From Hellea balneolensis (GTDB lineage: Bacteria > Pseudomonadota > Alphaproteobacteria > Caulobacterales > Maricaulaceae), in assembly GCA_003233025.1 (NCBI GenBank), contig QIKS01000039.1:1-10722 (forward strand): a stretch of DNA of 10,722 nt, written 5' to 3'. A model generated the notes under the pieces. That model was not told where the DNA came from and searched no databases. It worked only from the letters and a program-made list of their open reading frames with translations. Within the stretch, counting starts at the first letter, position 1; each line of letters opens with the position of its first letter. The translations under genes and the position numbers were made by a program. Positions 1-6,262 of the stretch are shown in pieces.

Positions 1-653
1 TAGGAAATACGGATCAAGCGGTTTACTTTCATATCCAAAGTTTCAAGAGCGCGGCGGATTTCGCGGTTTTTACCCTCGCGGATGGTGATGCTCATCCAGG
101 CATTTGTTCCTTGTTGTTTGTCGAGCGTCGCTTCAATAGGCCCGGTGCGCACCCCGTCAATCAGCACACCCTTCATCAACCGGTCAAGCCGCTCTTGAGT
201 GGCTTTACCGTAAGCTCGCGCTTTATAGCGCCGCGCCCACGCCGTTGCTGGCAACTCCAATTGCCGGGCCAGCTCTCCGTCATTGGTCAGCAATAATAAG
301 CCTTCCGATGTCATATCGAGGCGACCGACCGAGATAACACGCGCCATATCGTCGGGCAGGTTTTCAAACACGGTTGGCCGCCCGCCCGGATCATTATGGG
401 TGGTCAGCAGGCCACTTGGTTTGTGATAGCGCCACAGACGCGGTGGTTGCTTGGCGGCAATGGGTGTGCCGTCAACTTCGATCTTGTCGTGGCCGTTGAC
501 CAAAAACGCAGGTGTGATCAGCAGATTGCCATTGACCTTCACCCGCCCCGCTATGATCATTCTCTCGGCTTCACGGCGCGAGGCGACCCCGGCCCGGGCC
601 ATGGCTTTGGCAATGCGTTCGCCTGGTGTTGTATTCGGGGCTTGCTTTGTCAT
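1..653 (-). CDS. rluB: RsuA/RluB-family rRNA pseudouridine synthase (C-terminus outside window)
   Basis: This enzyme family isomerises one specific uridine in ribosomal RNA to pseudouridine; RluB acts on the 23S peptidyl-transferase region. The reading frame, which I translated from the reverse complement, starts MTKQAPNTTPGERIAKAMAR and is open for 217 codons to the window edge, so the 3' end is missing. Residues about 11-60 form an S4 RNA-binding domain (GVASRREAERMI, then GRVKVNG). The catalytic region follows with GRLDMTSEGLLLLTNDG at 110-126; Asp113 is the expected catalytic aspartate. Residues 189-201 hold the family motif ITIREGKNREIRR. The ATG at 653-651 is the only possible start, because an in-frame stop lies just upstream and no start codon lies between. 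No good ribosome binding site is visible. The gene diverges from tadA across 18 bases. The family is certain; RluB rather than RsuA or another paralogue is inferred from overall resemblance and the tadA neighbour. Confidence 0.9.
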   Translation of the reverse strand, partial: MTKQAPNTTPGERIAKAMARAGVASRREAERMIIAGRVKVNGNLLITPAFLVNGHDKIEVDGTPIAAKQPPRLWRYHKPSGLLTTHNDPGGRPTVFENLPDDMARVISVGRLDMTSEGLLLLTNDGELARQLELPATAWARRYKARAYGKATQERLDRLMKGVLIDGVRTGPIEATLDKQQGTNAWMSITIREGKNREIRRALETLDMKVNRLIRIS

Positions 654-671
654 CGGTTTTTGACCATTTCA

Positions 672-1148
672 ATGTCTATGAATATTGATGAGCAGTATAT
701 GCGCCAATGTATAGCACAAGCGCAAGCGGCAAGTGGGCGCGGGGAAGTGCCCGTCGGGGCGTTGATCGTCGATCCGGCAACAAACCAGGTATTAGCGCAA
801 GCCAGCAATGCCCCGATTGGCGATAACGACCCCACGGCTCACGCCGAAATTATCGCCCTGCGCCGGGCCGCGCAAAAGCTTGGCAATTACCGCCTCAGCG
901 GGTTGACGCTTTATGTCACACTTGAACCTTGCGTTATGTGCGCCGGCGCTCTGTCCCACGCCCGTATTGGCCGGCTTGTCTTTGGCGCCTATGACAAAAA
1001 AGGCGGGGCGGTGGAAAATGGCGTGCAGTTCTTTAAGGCCGCAACCTGCCATTCCAAACCCGATATTACAGGTGGTGTCCTGGCCGATATATGCGGCCAA
1101 CTTCTGAAGGATTTTTTCAAAAACAGGCGCGCACTGCGTAACAAATAA
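672..1148 (+). CDS. tadA: tRNA-specific adenosine deaminase TadA
   Basis: TadA deaminates adenosine 34 to inosine at the wobble position of tRNA-Arg(ACG), an essential step for reading CGN codons in most bacteria. The 158-residue product has the cytidine-deaminase-like zinc fold. HAE at 57-59 supplies the zinc-ligand histidine and the proton-shuttling Glu59, and PCVMC at 86-90 supplies the ligands Cys87 and Cys90. The helix MRQCIAQAQAASGRGEVPVGA is typical of the TadA N-terminus. The frame is open upstream to about 396, but that part is antisense to the pseudouridine synthase gene and does not look like TadA. I therefore chose ATG 672; ATG 678 is an equally possible start two codons later. 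Neither has a clear Shine-Dalgarno sequence. The promoter must lie inside or across the divergent neighbour's coding region. Length and motifs match the family well. Confidence 0.95.
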   Translation: MSMNIDEQYMRQCIAQAQAASGRGEVPVGALIVDPATNQVLAQASNAPIGDNDPTAHAEIIALRRAAQKLGNYRLSGLTLYVTLEPCVMCAGALSHARIGRLVFGAYDKKGGAVENGVQFFKAATCHSKPDITGGVLADICGQLLKDFFKNRRALRNK

Positions 1149-1152
1149 GTTG

Positions 1153-1308
1153 ATGGACTTTATCCGTAAACCCAAAGCGATGACCCGCTATCTTAACCGG
1201 AGGCGACGAAGCGGTTATGCGCAGAAAATTCCGCTGCGGGTTTTACAAAAGAACGCAGCAGCGCTATATGGTATTGCCGCCTTTATGATGGACGAAAACC
1301 ATGGATGA
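1153..1308 (+). CDS. Possible small basic protein, 51 residues, unknown function
   Basis: An open frame of 51 codons begins with ATG four bases after the tadA stop and ends with a TGA that overlaps the first eight bases of eda. It fills almost the whole tadA-eda gap. The product begins MDFIRKPKAMTRYLNRRRRS and ends AAFMMDENHG. It is strongly basic in its first half, with four consecutive arginines at 17-20, and has a short hydrophobic patch (AALYGIAAFMM) near the end. I recognise no family. In favour: the placement is tight, the overlap with eda is of the kind seen in coupled genes, and the frame is open across the whole gap. Against: there is no convincing ribosome binding site, and a frame of this length can arise by chance. 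The gap also contains inverted repeats that may be the real reason for its sequence. Treat as hypothetical. Confidence 0.3.
   Translation: MDFIRKPKAMTRYLNRRRRSGYAQKIPLRVLQKNAAALYGIAAFMMDENHG
1194..1259 (+). other. Two short inverted repeats between tadA and eda
   Basis: The gap holds two hairpin candidates. The first pairs TAACCG (1194-1199) with CGGTTA (1212-1217) over a 12-base loop. The second pairs GCTGCG (1233-1238) with CGCAGC (1254-1259); TTT and AAA inside its loop could extend the stem past two mismatches. Neither is followed by a run of T, so they are not good intrinsic terminators. They could be a weak attenuator or RNA-processing site, or simply chance. Confidence 0.25.
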
Positions 1309-1311
1309 AAA
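1288..1311 (+). repeat. Imperfect tandem repeat over the eda start
   Basis: ATGGACGAAAACC (1288-1300) is followed directly by ATGGATGAAAAAT (1301-1313), matching at 10 of 13 positions. The first copy lies in the frame of the small ORF and would read MDENHG before its stop; the second is the eda start, MDEK. With only GGA upstream at 1290-1292 as a possible ribosome contact, the duplicated start codon makes the exact initiation site of eda less certain, though only 1301 is in the aldolase frame. Confidence 0.4.
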
Positions 1312-1936
1312 ATTTACAGCAATTTTGCAGGCTCTGGCCAAATGCCCCCTCGTTCCGGTGTTGACCATCGATGATGTAAAATTTGCAGCACCTTTGGCCA
1401 AAGCCTTAAGCGCGGCAGGGTTAACCTGCGCAGAAATCACCTTGCGCACCGACCAGGCTCTGGACGTAATCCACATTATGAAAACCACCTGCCCCGAACT
1501 GATGATCGGCGCCGGCACCGTCTTGACCCCCCATGACGTTGAGCGCGTCTTGCAGGCGGGATGCGATTTTTTGGTTACGCCGGGCCTAAACTCAAAATTA
1601 TTGCAAGCCATAAAAACCTCGCCCCAAGCCGTATTCCCCGGTGTGGCAACCCCAAGCGAAGCCCTTGAAATGCATAGTCATGGCTTTGCGCACCTAAAAT
1701 TTTTCCCAGCTGAGGCCAATGGCGGCGCCGCAGCTTTGAAAGCCATGTCCGCCCCCTTGCCCCAAATCCACTTCATGCCCACAGGCGGCGTAAACACCGC
1801 AAACGCGCCCGATTACCTCGTACTCCCCAACGTCTTTGCTATTGGCGGCTCTTGGATGATTGATCAACAAGCCCTTGCCAATGGCGATTTCTCTCATCTT
1901 GAGACACAAGCCGCACATGCGATTTTAAAACTATAA
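1301..1936 (+). CDS. eda: KDPG/KHG aldolase (2-dehydro-3-deoxy-6-phosphogluconate aldolase)
   Basis: Eda splits 2-keto-3-deoxy-6-phosphogluconate into pyruvate and glyceraldehyde 3-phosphate, the last specific step of the Entner-Doudoroff pathway, in the cytosol. The 211-residue product is a single class I aldolase TIM barrel of normal length. Key residues fall at the same numbers as in the E. coli enzyme: Glu45 and Arg49 in AEITLRT, and the Schiff-base Lys133 in HLKFFPAEANGG. GAGTVLTP (70-77), FLVTPG (90-95) and the phosphate-binding MPTGGVN (159-165) are also present. ATG 1301 is the only start in frame that gives this alignment; its ribosome binding site is weak. gap lies 58 bases downstream and consumes the triose product, so the two are probably co-transcribed. 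A 6-phosphogalactonate aldolase (DgoA type) is a less likely alternative, given the gap neighbour and the close match to Eda. Confidence 0.93.
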   Translation: MDEKFTAILQALAKCPLVPVLTIDDVKFAAPLAKALSAAGLTCAEITLRTDQALDVIHIMKTTCPELMIGAGTVLTPHDVERVLQAGCDFLVTPGLNSKLLQAIKTSPQAVFPGVATPSEALEMHSHGFAHLKFFPAEANGGAAALKAMSAPLPQIHFMPTGGVNTANAPDYLVLPNVFAIGGSWMIDQQALANGDFSHLETQAAHAILKL

Positions 1937-1984
1937 AGCACGCTCAAGCAGGCGGTGTGTCTGTGTCGGCAAGGATATATTTAC

Positions 1985-1990
1985 GGAGGT
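1985..1990 (+). promoter_or_regulatory. Ribosome binding site of gap
   Basis: GGAGGT lies four bases before the ATG at 1995. It is one of two strong Shine-Dalgarno sequences in the window and fits the high expression usual for GAPDH. It also fixes the start codon. Confidence 0.8.
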
Positions 1991-1994
1991 TTTT

Positions 1995-3002
1995 ATGACA
2001 CTTAGAATAGCGATTAACGGGTTTGGACGCATTGGGCGGCTGGTATTGCGGGCATTATTGGAGAGCGGCCACACGGATATAGAGATAGTGGCCATTAATG
2101 ATCTCGCAGATGCGAGCCGCCTGGCACATTTGCTTAAATATGACAGTGTGCACGGCAGTTTTCCAGGCGATATTGACAGCAAAGACGGCGCCATTTTTAT
2201 CAATGGTCAGCCCATTCCCACATTTCGCGAGCGTGACCCGCAAGACTTGCCGTGGAAAGAATTGGCCGTTGATCTTGTTATGGAGTGTTCGGGGTTTTTC
2301 TTGACCCAAGCGCTGAGCGCAAAACATTTGCGCGCCGGAGCCCGGCGGGTTTTGTTGTCCGCCCCGGCCAAAGACGATATAAAGACGGTTGTTTACGGCA
2401 TTAATCACGACATAATTAACGAAAATGACCAGATCATTTCCAACGCCTCATGCACAACCAATGCGTTGGCGCCCTTGGTGCAGGTTTTGGATCAGGCTTA
2501 TGGTCTTAAAAGCGGCCTCATGACGACGATCCACGCCTATACGGGCGGACAAAACCTGGTGGATGGTTTGCACAAAGACGCCTACCGGGGCCGGGCTGCC
2601 GCCTTGTCCATGGTGCCAACAACCACGGGGGCAACAAGCGCGATCGGCAAAATATTACCCCACTTGGACGGTAGGTTGGACGGGGTCAGCCTACGTGTGC
2701 CAACGCCCAATGTATCGGCGATTGATCTGTGTGTTGTCACCGAAAAACCAGCCAGCAGCGATGATGTGCGGGCGGTGTTTAAGAAGGCTGCCCAAGGGGA
2801 TTTAAAAAATATCCTGGGATATATTGAGGACAAAGTTGTCTCCACCGATATGAACCACAACCCCCGCTCGGCAATTCTTGTCGCCGACCAGGTTTTAGTG
2901 ACACATGACAATCTCATTCGGGTATTTGCCTGGTATGATAATGAATGGGGGTTTTCAAACCGTATGTTGGATACGGCCAGGGTCATGGGCAAATTTCTCT
3001 AA
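1995..3002 (+). CDS. gap: Glyceraldehyde-3-phosphate dehydrogenase, type I
   Basis: This enzyme oxidises and phosphorylates glyceraldehyde 3-phosphate to 1,3-bisphosphoglycerate in the cytosol, normally with NAD. The 335-residue product has the N-terminal Rossmann motif INGFGRIGR (7-15), followed by AINDL at 33-37, where the nucleotide ribose is read. The catalytic motif SNASCTTN (149-156) carries the nucleophile Cys153, with His180 in TTIHAYTGGQ. RAAALSMVPTTTGA (200-213) and the C-terminal WYDNEWGFSNRM (313-324) are family signatures. Erythrose-4-phosphate dehydrogenase (Epd) is unlikely because RAAALSMVPTTTGA is GAPDH-like. The mid-region has a few unusual spots: ECSGFF where STG/CTG-F is common, and AYTGGQNLVDG where YTGDQ is common. 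Neither touches the catalytic pair. The gene follows eda closely and takes that enzyme's triose product. No terminator is obvious after it. Confidence 0.95.
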   Translation: MTLRIAINGFGRIGRLVLRALLESGHTDIEIVAINDLADASRLAHLLKYDSVHGSFPGDIDSKDGAIFINGQPIPTFRERDPQDLPWKELAVDLVMECSGFFLTQALSAKHLRAGARRVLLSAPAKDDIKTVVYGINHDIINENDQIISNASCTTNALAPLVQVLDQAYGLKSGLMTTIHAYTGGQNLVDGLHKDAYRGRAAALSMVPTTTGATSAIGKILPHLDGRLDGVSLRVPTPNVSAIDLCVVTEKPASSDDVRAVFKKAAQGDLKNILGYIEDKVVSTDMNHNPRSAILVADQVLVTHDNLIRVFAWYDNEWGFSNRMLDTARVMGKFL

Positions 3003-3062
3003 AAACGATGGCCATAGATTCCGGCCAAAACCTGTTTCCCTGACAGATGATGGTGATTTCAT

Positions 3063-3092
3063 TTGGATTTTGAGCCAAAACCCTTATATACT
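3063..3092 (+). promoter_or_regulatory. Possible sigma-70-type promoter of the Bax-inhibitor gene
   Basis: TATACT at 3087-3092 matches the -10 consensus at five of six positions. The best-placed -35 is TTGGAT at 3063-3068, with an 18-base spacer and only the TTG matching. Transcription would begin near 3099 and leave a leader of about 20 bases containing the AAGGAG site. The locally A+T-rich context supports a promoter, but the weak -35 keeps this tentative. The rest of the 117-base gap after gap holds only short inverted repeats, such as TGGCC (3008-3012) with GGCCA (3022-3026), with no T run. Confidence 0.4.
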
Positions 3093-3107
3093 GCCCATAC
3101 ATATTAA

Positions 3108-3113
3108 AAGGAG
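3108..3113 (+). promoter_or_regulatory. Ribosome binding site of the Bax-inhibitor gene
   Basis: AAGGAG sits six bases before ATG 3120. Another ATG at 3115 lies one base after it and is followed at once by TAA (ATGTAATG), so it cannot make a protein. The spacing favours 3120 as the true start. Confidence 0.8.
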
Positions 3114-3119
3114 AATGTA

Positions 3120-3857
3120 ATGAACAATTTTAGAGGCGGCGATGTCGCAATGCAAGGCCAGGCAGATGTGGGATTACGCCATTTCATGTTGGGCACTTAT
3201 AAATATATGATAGCAGCCATGGCTGTCGCGGCCATCGTCGCTTACGGCGTTGGCACACAGATCGTTGACGCCAATGGCAATATTGCGAGCTGGGCGCGGG
3301 TTCTTTATAGCGGCCCTGGGCTACTTGCCTTGATCTTCGGTATTCCAATCGCATTTGGTATTGTTGGCTCCAAGCTTCAGTCCATGAGCATTGGCGGAGC
3401 GCGTGTGTTCTTGTTCGGCTTTGCTGCCGTAATGGGATTGTGGCTATCCGCAATTGCCGCTTTGAAAGATCCGATGATTTCCGTGCGGATTTTCTTTATG
3501 GCCTCGGCGATGTTTGCCGGTCTGAGCTTGCTTGGCTACACAACCAAAAAAGACTTAAGCGGCATTGGCAAAATATGCGCTATGGTGTTTATCGGCTTTA
3601 TTGCCGTCAATGTATTGGGCGCTTTCGTGCCTGCACTTGCGGCGACCGGCATGATGGATCAAGTCATCAACCTTGTTGGCCTGGCTGCCATTGCCGGCAT
3701 TACCGCCTGGGAAACCCAGGGCCTTAAGCGGATTTATTACGCGACGGTTGGTGACGCGGCTATGGCTGAAAAATATGCGGTTTACGGCGCGGCAGGTCTG
3801 CTGCTCGCCTTCATCAATATTTTCAGCATTTTGATGAGCCTGTTTGGCAATGATTAA
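3120..3857 (+). CDS. Bax inhibitor-1/YccA-family inner-membrane protein
   Basis: The 245-residue product has seven predicted hydrophobic segments, at about 27-46, 66-83, 95-115, 121-139, 150-172, 181-197 and 219-242. The family motif LGYTTKKDLSGIGK spans 138-151, and AWETQGLKRIYY spans 196-207. Members are inner-membrane proteins: some leak calcium in a pH-dependent way (Bacillus YetJ) and some modulate the FtsH protease (E. coli YccA). The physiological role here is unknown. Two positions differ from the usual family pattern. The Asp of the sixth-helix motif (usually YDTQ) is Glu198, and the Asp of the last helix (usually LDFIN) is Ala230 in LLLAFINIF. In YetJ these two aspartates form the pH-sensing pair. 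The gene has its own likely promoter and strong ribosome binding site and ends at a large hairpin, so it is probably a single-gene transcript. The start is fixed by AAGGAG. Confidence 0.88.
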   Translation: MNNFRGGDVAMQGQADVGLRHFMLGTYKYMIAAMAVAAIVAYGVGTQIVDANGNIASWARVLYSGPGLLALIFGIPIAFGIVGSKLQSMSIGGARVFLFGFAAVMGLWLSAIAALKDPMISVRIFFMASAMFAGLSLLGYTTKKDLSGIGKICAMVFIGFIAVNVLGAFVPALAATGMMDQVINLVGLAAIAGITAWETQGLKRIYYATVGDAAMAEKYAVYGAAGLLLAFINIFSILMSLFGND

Positions 3858-3871
3858 TTTCGTTTAAGGCG

Positions 3872-3903
3872 CAAGCTGGCGGGTAAATTTATCCGCCAGC
3901 TTG
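3872..3903 (+). terminator. Strong hairpin after the Bax-inhibitor gene, probable terminator
   Basis: CAAGCTGGCGG (3872-3882) pairs perfectly with CCGCCAGCTTG (3893-3903). The inner bases GTAAATTTAT can pair further, so the stem is at least 11 base pairs. It begins 15 bases after the stop codon of the upstream gene and ends 19 bases before mutS. The following sequence (TCCTTAC) is a poor T tract, so termination may be partial, and the structure could instead protect the upstream mRNA's 3' end. It leaves little room for a separate mutS promoter downstream of it. Confidence 0.65.
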
Positions 3904-3922
3904 TCCTTACAAAGACTTTGCT

Positions 3923-6262
3923 ATGAACAAGCCAACACAACCGACGCCGATGATGGCGCAATTTCTTGACATCAAACAAAAAGCAAGACAGGCAGCAGGC
4001 ACGGACAGTGCCAGCGACGATGCGATTTTATTCTACCGCATGGGCGATTTTTACGAAATGTTTTTTGACGACGCCGTGCGCGCCGCCGCCGCCCTCGATA
4101 TTGCCCTGACCAAACGCGGCAAGCATGAAGGCGTCGATATCCCCATGTGCGGCGTCCCCGTCCACGCGGCGGAAACCTACCTCCAGCGTCTGATAAAAAA
4201 AGGGTTTCGCGTTGCGGTGTGCGAACAAACCGAAGACCCTAAAGAAGCCAAAAAACGCGGCGCGAAATCGGTTGTGCGGCGCGAAATTGTTCGCTTGGTG
4301 ACACCCGGAACCCTGACCGAAGACACGCTTTTAGATGCGCGCCGCTCCAATTACATCCTCAGCATTGGCACAACCCACGCCGGCGCATTGGCCTTGGCGT
4401 GGGCGGATATTTCGGTCGGCAGTTTTGAGGTTTGCCAGGCCGAGCTTGGCCAGCTTGAAGCGGAACTTTCCGCTTTAAACCCACGCGAAATTATTATGTC
4501 CGAGACGGTGTACCAAAACCCCGAATTGGCGGAAATTTTGCGCCACTCCCAAGCCGCCCTGACCCCGCTTGCCAGCACAAAATTTGATGCCCGCACTGGG
4601 GAGCGTCGCCTCAAGCAACGTTATAATGTCGGCGCGCTGGACGGGTTTGGTGATTTTACCAAGCCGGAACTAATCGCCGCCGGCGCGTTGCTGGATTATC
4701 TGGAGCTAACCCAGGCCGGCGCGCAAAGCGAGCTTAGTCCGCCCAAAAGAAGACGCGCCAGCGGCTTTATGTCCATTGACGCCGCCACACGGGCCAGCCT
4801 TGAAATTGACCGCACTCAAACTGGCGCTAAGAAAGGCTCCCTCCTGTCGGTGATTGACAAAACCCTCAGCGGCCCCGGTGCGCGTCTTTTGGCGGCGCAA
4901 TTAACCAGACCCTTGATCGACCCTTTGGCGATTAATCACAGGCTGGCTTGCGTCGCGTTTTTTCATGACGCGAGAGACTTGCGCGGCGCGGTACGCACTC
5001 ATGTAGCGCAAGTCGGCGACCCGGCACGCGCCGCCAGCCGCATCTTGCTCGGCCGGGGCGGGCCGCGTGATTTGCTGGTCGTCGCTGGGGCATTGGCCGA
5101 GGGCGAACTGCTCAATGCTTTATTTGCCAAAACCCCCGGACTTGAACTGCCGGACAATTTAACCGCCGCCCTGTCGGCATTTTCCTTGGCAAAGCGTCCC
5201 AAGCTGGCGTCTTTGGTGCTCGATATTGACAAAGCGATCAACCCCACATGTCCGCTTCTGGCCCGCGACGGCGGGTTTGTCGCCGCCGGCTGGCGGCCAG
5301 AGCTGGATAAATTGCTCCAATTACAAGGAGATAACCGGCAACTCATCGCCGCCTTGCAGGCGAAATATGCGCAAAAAATTGGCGTTGCCAGTTTGAAGAT
5401 AAAGCACAATAATGTGTTAGGGTATTTCATTGAGCTGACACCAAAGCACGGCGATGTTTTGCTTTCCGGGCCCCACAAAAACGATTTTATCCACCGCCAA
5501 ACCCTGGTCAGCGGCGTGCGTTTTACCTCTGAAGAACTAATCGGTCTGGACGCACAAATAAGTGGCGCGGGCGAAAAAGCACTGGCGCTGGAGCTGGAAA
5601 TATTCGAAGAATTTTCCGCACGACTTAAAAGTTTGAGCGAAGATATCCGTACCGCCGCTCATGCTTTGGCGCAGATTGATGTCATGAGCGCATTGGCCCA
5701 TTGGGCGCAAAACGCAAGCGCTGTCCGCCCCAGCGTGGACGAAAGCACAGATTTTATCATTAAAGGCGGACGCCATCCGGTTGTCGAAGCGGCCTTGGCC
5801 CAAACCGGCGAGACACCATTTACGGCCAATGATTGCACGCTTGACGGGGAAGGAAAATCCGCCGACCGGTTGACCTTGATTACGGGGCCAAACATGGCCG
5901 GTAAATCAACATATTTGCGCCAAAATGCCTTGATATTTATCCTAGCGCAAGCGGGCAGTTTTGTGCCCGCGCAAAGTGCGCATATGGGGGTGTGTGATGC
6001 TTTGTTTTCACGGGTCGGTGCGTCCGATGATCTGTCACGCGGGCGCTCGACCTTTATGAGCGAAATGATCGAAACGGCAGCGATTTTAAATCAGGCCGGG
6101 CCGCGGGCCTTTGTCATTTTGGACGAAATTGGTCGCGGCACGGCCACTTTTGACGGGCTGTCTATTGCTTGGGCAACCGCCGAGCATTTGCATGAGGTTA
6201 ACGGATGCCGCACTTTATTTGCCACCCATTATCACGAGCTAACCGGCTTGATGGAAAGCTGA
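3923..6262 (+). CDS. mutS: Truncated MutS (N-terminal 779 residues)
   Basis: This is the part of mutS that can still be translated from its own start. The mismatch-reading motif GDFYEMF carries Phe43 and Glu45, followed by the connector, core/lever and clamp regions. The ATPase domain has Walker A GPNMAGKST (655-663, Lys661), Walker B FVILDEIGRG with Asp734-Glu735, and His769 in ATHYHELT. All three sites sit at a constant offset of +41 from E. coli MutS (620, 693, 728), so nothing is missing before this point. The protein then ends after HELTGLMES. It lacks the last ATPase strands and the C-terminal helix-turn-helix that holds the MutS dimer and completes the partner's ATP site. I therefore infer it is inactive, or possibly interfering. 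ATG 3923 gives the standard N-terminus (TPMMAQFLDIK) but has no clear Shine-Dalgarno sequence; the gene begins 19 bases after a strong hairpin. Confidence 0.8.
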   Translation: MNKPTQPTPMMAQFLDIKQKARQAAGTDSASDDAILFYRMGDFYEMFFDDAVRAAAALDIALTKRGKHEGVDIPMCGVPVHAAETYLQRLIKKGFRVAVCEQTEDPKEAKKRGAKSVVRREIVRLVTPGTLTEDTLLDARRSNYILSIGTTHAGALALAWADISVGSFEVCQAELGQLEAELSALNPREIIMSETVYQNPELAEILRHSQAALTPLASTKFDARTGERRLKQRYNVGALDGFGDFTKPELIAAGALLDYLELTQAGAQSELSPPKRRRASGFMSIDAATRASLEIDRTQTGAKKGSLLSVIDKTLSGPGARLLAAQLTRPLIDPLAINHRLACVAFFHDARDLRGAVRTHVAQVGDPARAASRILLGRGGPRDLLVVAGALAEGELLNALFAKTPGLELPDNLTAALSAFSLAKRPKLASLVLDIDKAINPTCPLLARDGGFVAAGWRPELDKLLQLQGDNRQLIAALQAKYAQKIGVASLKIKHNNVLGYFIELTPKHGDVLLSGPHKNDFIHRQTLVSGVRFTSEELIGLDAQISGAGEKALALELEIFEEFSARLKSLSEDIRTAAHALAQIDVMSALAHWAQNASAVRPSVDESTDFIIKGGRHPVVEAALAQTGETPFTANDCTLDGEGKSADRLTLITGPNMAGKSTYLRQNALIFILAQAGSFVPAQSAHMGVCDALFSRVGASDDLSRGRSTFMSEMIETAAILNQAGPRAFVILDEIGRGTATFDGLSIAWATAEHLHEVNGCRTLFATHYHELTGLMES

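Noticed and set aside
396..671. Open frame extending tadA upstream by 92 codons
   Set aside because: It is antisense to the pseudouridine synthase coding region and does not resemble a TadA N-terminus; the family begins near the ATG at 672.
1233..1259. Intrinsic terminator after tadA
   Set aside because: The six-base stem is short and no T run follows it.
1976..1981. TATATT as a -10 element for gap
   Set aside because: Transcription would start at about 1988, inside the ribosome binding site, leaving no usable leader.
3831..3860. mutS promoter at the end of the Bax-inhibitor gene (TTGATG with TTAATT)
   Set aside because: The -10 matches at only about three positions and the strong hairpin at 3872-3903 would lie in the leader; support is too weak.
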